In this document: in pieces, positions 34,194 to 46,100 of the stretch | Layout: each line of letters starts with the position of its first letter | Position numbering within the stretch: the first letter of the stretch is position 1 | DNA from: CAIQQQ01 sp037445025 | Lineage (GTDB): Bacteria > Pseudomonadota > Alphaproteobacteria > Acetobacterales > Acetobacteraceae | Direction: 5' to 3' | Assembly (NCBI GenBank): GCA_037445025.1 | Contig: JBBILI010000021.1 | Coordinates: 1-64,000 of the forward strand | DNA length: 64,000 bases | Program-made: the position numbers and the translations under genes | Notes under the pieces: model-generated | The model's input: the letters and a program-made list of their open reading frames with translations, nothing else | What the model was told of the DNA's origin: nothing | Databases searched by the model: none

Positions 34194-37100
34194 GTGGCGT
34201 CGGACTGGAACCCGGGCAGCGCCCCCAACGGCAGCACGGCAGACGCGGTCATCGCAGCACCCGGTCTCTACACCGTCACCTACAATAGCCTCGACAACGC
34301 CGATCTGCTCGACAGCGTGACCATCGCCGCGGGCGATGCCACGTTGGCCGTCAGCGCGCTGCTGACGCTGGGCGGCAGCCAGCATCTGCTGGCCGTCCAG
34401 GCGGGCACGCTGGCGCTGGTTGGCGGTGACATCCAGAACGCGACGGTGTCACTCACCGGCGGTGTCGCCAGCTTCGCCAACAGCGACACGCTGGACCATG
34501 TCACCTGGCAGGGCCGGCTTTCGCCCGGCGGCGGCACCACCCTCGTCTTCAAGAACGGGCTGACCGTTACCGGCGTGGGCGGCACCGGCTTCGGCACGAT
34601 CGATCTGCTGAGCGGCTCGCCGATCCTCTACGAACTGGACAGCGAAACACTCGACAACGTCGCCATCCTGATGGGCGGCTCCAGCCTCATCGAGGGCAGC
34701 GGCGCGACAGGGCAAAGCCTCACCTTCGAGGCGCACGCCACCGTCACCCAGCGCAGCGGGTCGATCCAGTTCGCCGATCCCACGATCGTCAATCTCGGCA
34801 CGTTCAATCTCAGCGGCGGCACTGTCAATCTGAACACCCCGCTGATGAACAACGGGGGTCTTATCACGCTTGCCAACAACGAAAGCGTGAGCGTCGCCGG
34901 GTCCCTGGTCAACACCGGCTCGATCAACGTTGCCGCCTACACCACGCTCACCACCGGCACCCTGTCCGGCACCGGCGCGATCACGGTGGGTACCGGAGCC
35001 CTCCTGCAGGTCAGCAACGTCGGCACGGCCGGCCTGTCCGGCGTGTCCAACAGCGGCACCGTCGTCATCGGCGGCACCATCGGCCAGTCTGCCCTCAACG
35101 GCATCTCCGGCAGCGGCCTGCTCGACCTCACCGGCACGCTGAACCTGGCAGGCGGCACGCTCAGCCTCGGCGCCGGAGTCTTCGCCAATTTTCGCGAGGA
35201 CGGCACGATCCAGAACGGCACCATCTCACAGGCCGCCGGCACACTTGCCCTCGGCAGCCAGGCCACTCTGGCGGCGGCCGCGGTGTGGGGGGCGCTTTCG
35301 GTCACCGGCACGCTGCGTGTCAGCGGCGGACTGACCCTGACCGGCGCCTCCGGGCTCGGCATCGGCACGCTCGATCTGTCGGCCGGCAGCCGCACGATGT
35401 ATGTTTCGGATGCCGAAACCCTCGACAACGTCGCCATCCTGCTCGGCGGCTACAGCGACATCGTCGACATCGCAGCCCCCCTCACCCTCGGCACCCACGG
35501 CACCCTCACCCAAACATCAGGCTTCGGCTATCTCGACAGCTACAACAGCAGCGGCCTGTTCAACAACGCCGGCCTGATCGTCACCAACGGCTATTCCATC
35601 ATCGCCGCCGGGGCCACGCTGGCGAACGCAGGCTCGATCGCGGTGGGTTCGGGCTTCTTCGAGGCGAACAACACCCTCACCAACACCGGCGTCATCAGCG
35701 TCGCCGCCGGCGGCACGCTGGTCGCAGGCGGCACCTTGCTCAACACCGGCACGATCACGGTGGCCACCGGCGGCACGGCGCAGATCGCGGGCCTCGTCGG
35801 GCTTGCCACACTCGCCGGCCTCACCGGCGGCGGCCTCATCGATGTCATCGGCACGCTCAACCTGGGCGGCGGCACGCTCAACCTGGGGTCAGGAACGTTC
35901 GGCAATCTGCGGATCGACGGCACGATCGAGAACGGCACCATCAACCAGACCGGTGGCACACTCCAGCTCGGCCCCAACGCCACGCTGCTCAACGACACGG
36001 TCCTGGGCACCCTGATCGTCGGCAGCCCGACCTATGTCACCGGCGGACTGGTGGTGGAGACCGCCACCGGCGGGCTGCCCGGAACCATCGACATGTCGAG
36101 CAGCAGCAGCACCCTGCATGTGACGGATAGCGAGACGCTGGACAACGTCACCATCCTGCTCGGCAGGAGCGCCAACCTGGTCGACAATCTTGGAACGCTG
36201 ACGCTGGGCACTCACGCCACGCTCTCGCAGGTGGCCAGCCTTGGTTATATCGACAGCTTCAACCAAGGCGGCGTGTTTGTGAACGCGGGCCTGATCGCAA
36301 CCAACGGCCACAGCCTGCACGCTGCCGGTGCGACACTGGTGAACGCTGGCTCGATCGCCATCGGTTCCGGCACCCTTCAGGTGTACAATACGCTCAACAA
36401 CACCGGCGCGATCAGCATCGGCGCGGGCGGCACCTTGTCGGTCGGTGCCATGCCGCTGAACAGCGGCACGATCGCGGTGTCCGCAGGCGGCACGGTGGTG
36501 CTGGGCGGACTGGTGACGACGGCTGAACTCGCCGGCATCTCTGGCGCGGGCCTGGTGGACATCACCGGCACGCTCAATCTCGCCGGCGGCACGCTCAACC
36601 TGGGGACGTTGAGTTTCGGCGCGTTGCGGCTGGATGGGGTGATGAGCAACGGCACCCTGGTCGAGGGCGCGGGGTCGCTGTCGGTGGGCATCTCGGCGAC
36701 CCTGACCGCAATGACGGTGCAAGGGTCTCTTGCAACAACAGGACTGCTCTATCTCTCCGGCGGTCTCACGCTGGAGACGGCCGCAGGCGGCCTGCCGGCC
36801 TCGCTTGCCATCGCCGCAGGTGCGCCGGTTCTCGTGACAGACGGCGAAACGCTCGACAACATGTCGATCCTGCTCGGCAGCGGTGGCCAGCTTGCTGAAA
36901 CCTCCGGCGGCACCTTATCGCTCGGGTCGCACGCCACTCTGACGGCAGCCGGCGGCACCACCTACCTCAACTACGGCTACTCCGGCAGTGCTGCCAATGC
37001 CGGGTCGATTGTGGTGTCTGCAGGCACCTTCACGGAAGATGCTACAAGTTTGGTGAACACGGGCTCGATCGCGATCACCAACGCGTTGTTCTACCTGCAG

Positions 37101-40100
37101 GGAGCAACCCTGACCAATACCGGCTCCATCAGCGTCGGTGCCGGCGGGACTCTTGAGCTCCCCGGAACGAATGGGCTGTTCGGCAGCGGCAGCCTATCTG
37201 TGGCTGCAGGCGGAACGCTTGAATATAACGGTGGCAACATCACCCCGTCGCAACTGCCGGCGATCACCGGCGGCGGCACGCTTTGGAAGAACGGCGGCAC
37301 GTTCGACCTCGGCTCCGGCACACTGACGCTGAACCCGATCACCGGCATCGGGAACTTGCTCATCGGAAATTATGCGACGCTCCAAAACGGCACCATCATC
37401 GAAAGCGGCGGCTCGCTTGCGCTGCAGTCCTACATCGCCACCCTCAGCAACGTGACAGTGCGGGGCAGTCTGGCCCTGACCAACAATGTCACCATCGACA
37501 ACGCGCTCTCGGTGCTGTCATTGGACGGCACGCAGCCTGGCACGCTGGATTTCACCCAGACCGGAGGCGGTGTTTATTTCAACACATCGACCACGCTGGA
37601 CAACCTAACGGCTTTACTTGGAAGTTCCGATATTTTTGTCAATTACGGTTCAGAAACGCTGACGTTCGGTAGCAACAGCACAGTCACACAGTCTTCTGGT
37701 TTTGCTGAATTTTTTGGTCTGTCTGGTGATCGCGTAATCACAAAAGGCGTGATGGCTCTATCGGGCGGGACGTTGCTGGCCTCGGTCAACGCCTTCGAGA
37801 ACGCCGGTATGCTTGGGCTCAGCAACAGCGAGTCCTTTTCCGGATCCTCCACGACAACGTTGACCAACGACGCCACAGGCACGATTTCGATTGGTGCCTA
37901 CACCACGCTGTCGTTGACAGGCAGCCAAAGCTTCAGCAACGCCGGCAAGGTGATGGTCGGGCCGTTGGGCGGCCTGATGATTGGCTCGGGTGTCACCTTC
38001 ACCAACGCCGGCACCATCGCGCTGGACCCCGCCGGCACGTTCGACCTCAACGCCAGCGCCACACTCTCAGCACTCGGCGCCATCACCGGCGGCGGCACGC
38101 TGATCGTCGAGAGCGGCCGCACCCTCAACCTCGGCGGCGGCACGCTCGAGCTCGGCACCGGCCAGTCCTTCGCCACATTGCGCCTCAACGGCGGCAGTGT
38201 GGTCAATGGCACCCTGAAATACGACGCCACCGGCGGCCTGGTGAACAGCGGCGGCACCATCACCGCCACCGTCTCCGGCAGCAGCGCCATCGGCGTACAG
38301 ACGACGATCAATGTGTCGGAAAACCTCGCGGGCGGCACGCTCGACATCAAGAGCGGCTCCGGCACCAGCAACGTGCTGCTCAGCAGTGGCGGCACGCTGG
38401 CCAACGGTACGTTGAAGCTGGAAAGCGGGGTGTTCACCGCCTCCTACGGCACGCTGAGCGCCATGACGGTGATGGGCGCGCTCACGCTCAACAGCAACGT
38501 CGCCTCTATCCGCAACGGGCTGACCTTCCAGAGCGTCACCGGCGGGCTTCCGGGCAGCCTGACGCTGAACGGCAGCAGCGTGCTGAGCGCGCTCGATGCG
38601 GAAACCCTCGACAATGTCGGCATCGTCTATTCCGGCAACGGCGTTCTCGCCTCCGGCACGGCCACACTCACGCTCGGCAGCCACGCCACCATCAGCCAGG
38701 CCACCCCGGCTTTAGCGTCCGGCGCGCTGACCGGAACCGGTTTCACCAGCCAGGGCCTGATCACGGCGAGCACCGGCTTCACCGACGGCGTGGCCAGTTT
38801 CGCCAACGCCGGCACCATCGCCGTCACCGGCACCGGGGATTTCCTGGCCAACGGCACCAGCCTGATCAACTCTGGCCTGATCTCCATCGGCACCGGCGGC
38901 ACGTTCGATCTGTCGACCAGCGTGTTCTCCAGCACCGGCACGATCAGCATCGCCAGCGGCGGCACGCTGAACCTCAACACCGCCGTCACTCTGGCCAGTC
39001 TCGGCGTGATCCAGGCCGCATCCGGCGCGGTGATCAACATCAGGAGCACGCTTGATGTCGGCGGCGGCACGCTCGATCTGCTGCCCGGCACCGCGGCGGG
39101 CGCCCTGGTTCCGACCAGCACCGGCACGATCCGCAACGCCACCCTCAAGCCGGACGGCAATGGGGTCACGCTGATCGGCACGCTGGACAACGTGACCCTG
39201 CTGGGCGCGCAGAGCTTGACCTCGTCGGTGGCGGTGAAGAACGGCCTGGTGGTGGAGACCGCCGCCGGCGGCCTGCCGGGCGCGCTGTCTCTGGCGGGCT
39301 CCAATGTGGCCCTGACAGTGCTGGACAGCGAAACGCTCGACAATTTCAGCATCACCGAAATCGGAAACAACAACACAATCAGTGAAAACGGCACCGGCAC
39401 ACTGACCCTGGGCAGCCATGCCACGTTGACTGCCAGCGCGCCCATCAATTATTACGGGATCATCAACGGCAGCACTGTTGTCAATCGCGGTCTGATCCAG
39501 ACGACAGGCTTGCTGTATGACAATGCGTCCAGCCTGGTGAATGTCGGCAGCATTGTCACCAGCGGCATGTTCGTCGCCCAGGGCAGCAGCTTCACCAACG
39601 CCGGCGTGCTGTCGATCAGCGCGGGCGGCACGGCGGAGCTGTTCTCCACGGCCCTTGCCAACACCGGCAGCATCACGGTGGCTGCCGGCGGCACCCTCAT
39701 CGTGCAGGGCAGCTACACGCTGGCCCAGCTCGGCAGCATCGCGGTGGCCAGCGGCGGCGTGGTCGATCTCAACGGTACGCTGAATCTCGGCGGCGGCACG
39801 CTGGACGTGGCCCCCGGCACCGCCTTCTGCAATGTGGTGATGGGCACCGGCGCCGACATCATCGGCGGCACCATCAAGGCCGATGGCGGCACACTGGCAC
39901 TGGCCGGCACGCTGGACGGCGTGACCTTGCTGGGTTCGGAAACCTTGTCGTCCACCCTGTCTGTCAAAGACGGCCTTGTAGTCGACACGGCGGCGGGCGC
40001 CCAGCCGGGAACGCTGACGGTCGGCACTCAGATCATCCTCAACGTGCTGGACACCGAAACCCTCGACAACATGGTCATCGCCGGCAGCGGCACGCTGGGT

Positions 40101-43100
40101 GGCTACGGTGTGATGACGCTGGGCAGCCACGCAAGTGTGCTCGTCAACGGGCCCACCGGCACCGGCGTGATCAACGGCAGCACCACCACCAACCGTGGCC
40201 AGATCCAGGTTCTGACGCAGCTCTACGGCAGTGCCGCCACCTTCATCAATGCCGGCACGATCTCGGTCAGCCCTGGTGGATACTTCTTCGAACAGAGCTA
40301 CACCTTCGCCAACACCGGCCTGCTGGCCATCGCAGCCGGCGGCACGACGACCATCTCCGGCGCCGTCGGCAATTTTTCCAATACCGGCATGATCACCGTC
40401 GCCAGCCAGGGCACGCTGAACATGAACGGCAACGCCACCCTGGCCCAGCTCGGCAGCCTCACCGTTGCCAGCGGCGGGCTCATCCAGCTCGGCGGCACCC
40501 TGAACCTGGGCGGCGCCACGCTGGACATCGCCGCCGGCAACCCGTTTGGCAACCTCGTCCTCAACGGCGACCTCGTGAACGGCACGCTCAAGGCCGATGG
40601 CGGCGCCCTGACGCTCGGCGGCACGCTGGACGGCGTGACCCTGCTGGGCGCGGACACGCTCACCACCACCGCCTACGTCAAAGACGGCCTCGTGGTCGAG
40701 ACCACGGCAGGCGGCCTGCCGGGAACACTGACGATCGCCTCGCAGGCCGTTCTCAACGTGCAGGACAGCGAAACCCTCGACAATATCGTCATCGCCGGCG
40801 CCGGCACCCTCAACGGCACCGGCGGGCTGACGCTGGGCAGCCACGCCACCCTGATCGCCACCGCACACGCCGGCGCCACCAACGTGATCGGCGGCGGCAC
40901 CGTCATCAACCGCGGCCAGATCCAGGTGCTGACCTCGCTCTACGGCAGCGCCACCAACCTTACCAACGCCGGCACGATCTCGGTTAGCTCCCACGGCTAC
41001 TTCTTCGAGCAGAGCTACACCTTCGCCAACACCGGCCTGCTGGCCATCGCGGTCGGGGGCACAACGAGCGTGTCCGGCTCGGTCAGCAGCTTCTCCAACA
41101 CCGGAACAATCACCGTCGCCAGCCAGGGCACGCTGCTGTTCAACGACAACCTGACCCTGGCCCAGATCGGCAGCATCACGGTGGCCAGCGGCGGGCTGCT
41201 CCAGCTGGCCGGCACGCTGGATCTCGGCGGCGGCACCATCGACATGCGGCCAGGCACCGCGTTCGGCAATCTCAGCCTCAGCGGCACCATCAAGAACGGC
41301 ACCTTGCTGCAGGACGGCGGCACCCTCGCCGTCAACGGCGGCACGCTGGACGGGGTGAAGGTGGTGGGCACGCTGACCAACACCACCGGCGGGTCGCTGT
41401 ATTACAAGGACGGGCTGACCCTGTCCGGGCCGGGTTCGACCCAGGGCACCATCGACCTCCAGTCCACGTCAGCGGCCCTCTCCGCGATCGACACCGAGAC
41501 GCTCGACAATGTCACGGTCCTGCTCGGCACCGGATCGTCGGTCACCGGCAACGCCAACCTGACCATCGGCACGCACGCCCTGATCTCCGCCGTCCACGGG
41601 GCCGGCGCATTCACCACCTACAGCGGCACCTTGACCAACAACGGCGTCATCTCGCTGTCGGACGGGACGATCAGCACGGCCGGGCAGGTTTTCCTCAACG
41701 CCGGTTCGCTGCTGCTGGACTCGGGCTTCAGGGTCGTGACGGGCGGCACCTTCACCAACACCGGATTGATCGACGCTACGGCGAATTCCGGCACCGAGGC
41801 CCTCATCACCACCAACGGCACGCTGAGCAACCTCGCGGGCGGCACACTGACCGGCGGGACCTGGGAGGTCGATGACGGCACCACGCTCGATGTGCAGTTC
41901 GGCGGCACGATCAGCACCGATGCGGCATCGATCACGCTGAGCGGGCCGAATTCCGCGCTGATGGTCTACGCGCCGTCGCCCACCAACGGCTATGCGGCCA
42001 TCGAGACGACGCTTGCGACCATCGCCGCCACCGGCACGTTGTCGCTGCTGGCGGGCAGGTCCTGGGCCGGCAGCCTCGCCATGACCGAGGCCGGGCTGCT
42101 GCAGCTCGGCGGCGGCGTGTTCACCGAAGCGAGCCTCGCCATCGCCGCCACCGGCACCGTGTTGGGCTACGGCACGCTGGCCGTGGGCGTCACGGATGCC
42201 GGCCGGATCGAGGCCCATGGCGGAGACCTCGTGCTGGGCGGCACGCTGTCCGGCGGGGCGGCGGTGACGATCGACGCCGGCGCCACGCTCGAACTGTCGG
42301 CCGATCCGTCCAGTGCCGTGGTGTTCAACGGGCTCGGGGCGCGGCTCAAAATCGATGTGCCGGGCGCCTCCGTGTTCGATCTCGCCAACGTCACCGCGGG
42401 CGACGGGCTGATCCTGGCGGGGGTGCCCGCCAGCTCCGCCGTCACCAGCGGCAACACGCTCACCGTCACGCTGCAGGGCAGCGGCACCGAGACGTTCCAT
42501 ATGGATCCGGCGCTCACCGGCATCCGCGAAGGTGTGACGCAGGACGGCGCCGGCAACAGCAGCGTCGTGTTCTACCGCAAGGCCAGCGCCGCCGGTGTCC
42601 CCCAGAGCCCGCTGAACATCGGCCAGCATCACACCGGCGACTATGTCTACCAGAGCGTCACGATCACCAACACGGCCGCAGCCGACGGCTATTCGGAGGC
42701 GCTGGATGTGAGCGTCACCGGCATCTCCGGCGCCGTGGGCTCGGTCGGCTCGATCTCGCTGCTGGCCGCAGGTGCCAGCAGCAGCGCCATCGCCATCGGC
42801 TTGCTCACCGCAAGCGCGGGGGCTGAGACCGGCCAGGCCGTGATCGTTGTGCAGACCGACGGCACCGGCACCGATGCCAACGCCGCCCTCACGCTCAGCA
42901 CGCAGACCCTCAACGTCACCGGCAGCGTCTACAACTACGCCACCGCCAGCGTGGGGACCGCCTCCCCGATCCACTTCGCCAACCATCACGTGGGCGATGT
43001 CGTCCTGCAGACCGTGACGCTGGCCAATGCAGCCGCAGCCGATGGCTACTCCGAGAATCTCGACGCCAGCGTCGCCTCGGTCACCGGCGGCCTCAGCGGC

Positions 43101-46100
43101 CAGGGCAGCGTCTCCGGCCTCGCCGCCGGGGCCTCCAGCACAGCGATCACTCTCGCCCTGGGCACCGCCACGGCGGGCGCGTTCTCCGGCACGGCCACTC
43201 TCAACCTGCTGTCCGACGGCACCGGCATCGACAATCTCGGCACCACCGTGCTGACCGCACAGACCATCGCCGCCACCGGCACACTCTACGGCTACGCCAC
43301 CGCCAGCAATGTCGGTAGCGTCAATTTCGGCGTCGTCCATGTCGGCAGCCTCGCCAGCCAGGCGCTCTCGCTGCGCAACCTCGCCGCCACCGGCGGCTAT
43401 GGCGAGAATCTCGATGCGACGATCGCAACCGCCACCTCCGGCCTGTCCGCCTCCGGCACAGTGAGCGGCCTCGCCGCCGGCGCCGCCAGCACGGCGCTCG
43501 GGGTGACACTCGCCACCGCCACAGCCGGGGTGATCAGCGGCAGCGCCACGCTCGCCCTGGCCTCCGACGGCGGCAGCATCGACGGTCTGGGGATCACGCA
43601 GCTGTCCGGCCAGACCATCGCCGTCACCGGCACGGTTTACAATGTCGCCACCGCAAGCCTGCTGACCGCCTCCCCGATCCGCTTCGCCAACCATCACGTG
43701 GGCGATGTCGTCTCGCAGAGCGTGACCCTCACCAACGCGGCCGCAGCCGGTGGCTACTCCGAGAATCTCGACGCCAGCGTTGCCTCGGTCACCGGCGGGC
43801 TCAGCGGCCAGGGCAGCGTCTCCAGCCTCGCCGCCGGGGCCTCCAGCACAGCGATCACCCTCGCCCTGGGCACCGCCACGGCGGGCGCGATCGCGGGCAC
43901 GGCCACCCTCAACCTGCTGTCCGACGGCGCCGGCATCGACAATCTCGGCACCACCGTGCTGACCGCACAGACCATCGCCGCCACCGGCACACTCTACAGC
44001 TACGCCACCGCCAGCAATGTCGGCAGCGTCAATTTCGGCGTCGTCCATGTCGGCAGCCTCGCCAGCCAGGCGCTCTCGCTGCGCAACCTCGCCGCCACCG
44101 ACGGCTATGGCGAGAATCTCGACGCGACGATCGCAACCGCCACCTCCGGCCTGTCCACCTCCGGCACGGTGAGCGGCCTCGCCGCCGGCGCCGCCAGCAC
44201 GGCGCTCGGGGTGACACTCGCCACCGCATCCAGCGGCGTGATCAGCGGCACCGCCACGCTCGCCCTGGCATCGGACGGCACCGGCATCGACGGTCTGGGC
44301 ATCACCCAGCTCACCGGCCAGACCATCGCCGTCACCGGCATCGTGGACAGCTACGCCGTCGGCGCCTTCGCCAAAGTCAGCGGTGCCGGCACCCTGCAAC
44401 AGACCGGCAGCACCAGCTGGGTGCTGAACCTCGGCAGCATCGTCACCGCCGCCACCGTCAATCTCGGCGTGCTGAACGCGGCCACCGGCCTGGCCGACCT
44501 GCTCAGCGGCAGTCTTTCCGTGTCGGGCTCCGGTGCCTTCGTCAACAGCGGCCTGGCCAATGTCGGCAGCCTCGCCGCGGGGGCCGAGGACAGCGCCCCC
44601 ACCGTCACCCTGCAGGCCACCAACACGGGCACCTACAGCGAGACCATCACCTTCGCCGGCACCGGCAGCAACGCCAACTACAGCGGCGCCGTCGCCGCCG
44701 ACACCCTGACCGTGACCGGCGTCGTTCTGAGCAAACCTCTGATCACCGGCATCTCCGCGGGTCAGACCGTCATCGCCGGCGCCACGCTCACACCGTTCGC
44801 CACGGTCGCCATCACCGATGCCAATGTCGGCCAGACCGAGACGGTGACCATCACGCCCAGCGCGTCCGGCCGCGGCACGTTCACCAACCTCGCTGGCTTC
44901 GTCTACAACGCCACCGCCGGCAGCTATACCGACACCGGCACCGCCGCCGCCGTGACCGCCGCCATCGACGCTCTGGTGTTCACCCCCACTGCCAGCCTCA
45001 CCGCCACCACCGGCTTCACCCTCGGCGTCACCGACAGCGACGGCGTGACCGCCACCGACAGCACCACCACCGTCACCGCCTCCAGAACGCTCGATTTCCC
45101 CGCCAACACGCCGAACTACGGCTCTGGCACGGGCCTCACCATCACCCTCGGCGCCAACGCCAGCCTCAGCTTCTCCGGCAACGCCAACAGCTTCACCCTT
45201 GGCACCAACGACGTGCTCGCCCCGCAGGGCAACACCAACACCGTCGCCGCCACTGCCGGCGACACCATCTATCTTGGTGCGGTGAGCGGCGACATTTTCA
45301 CCGGGGCCGGCTTCGATGTCTCTGCGTCGGCCGCTGCAAGTTTCAGCATCGGCGGCACCGGCGCCGGTGCGTCCGATCTGGTCACCGGCGGCGGGGCCAC
45401 AGTGTCGGTGCTGGCCGGCAGCGCGGTGCAGTTCTATGGCGACGGCTACACCATCACGCTGAACGGCACCTCCACCCTCGCCCCGAGCGGCAACAACAAC
45501 ACCATCACCGCGACCGGCACAGACAATATCTGGCTCGGCGTGGTCACCGGTGACACGATCACCGGCGCCGGGTTCGTCGCCCACGTCATATCCGGCACCA
45601 GCATCACCATCGGCGGCAACGGGGCCGGCCCCAGCGATCTGGTGGCCGGCACCGGCGGCACGATCGATGTTCTCGCCAACAGCACATCGACGATGTATGG
45701 CGACGGCAACACCATCACGCTGGGGGCAAACTCGGTCCTCGCACCGATCGGCAACAACGACATGATCGCCGCAACCAGCGGTAACAACATCTGGCTCGGC
45801 CCGATCACCGGCGACACGATCACCGGCGCCGGGTTCGCAGCCCATGTCGTGGCGGGCACCTCGATCACGGTGGGCGGCAACGGCACGGGGTCCACGGATT
45901 TCGTGGCAGGCGCCGGTGCCACGATCGACGTTCAGGCCGGCAGCACGGTGACGGCCTATGGCGATGGCAACACGATCATTCTGGGAGCCAACGCCACCTT
46001 GGCACCCCAGGGCAACAACGACGTGATCACCGCGACGACGGGCGACCAGATCTACCTCGGCGGTGTGGTGGGCGAGACGATCGACGGCGCCGGCTTCACG

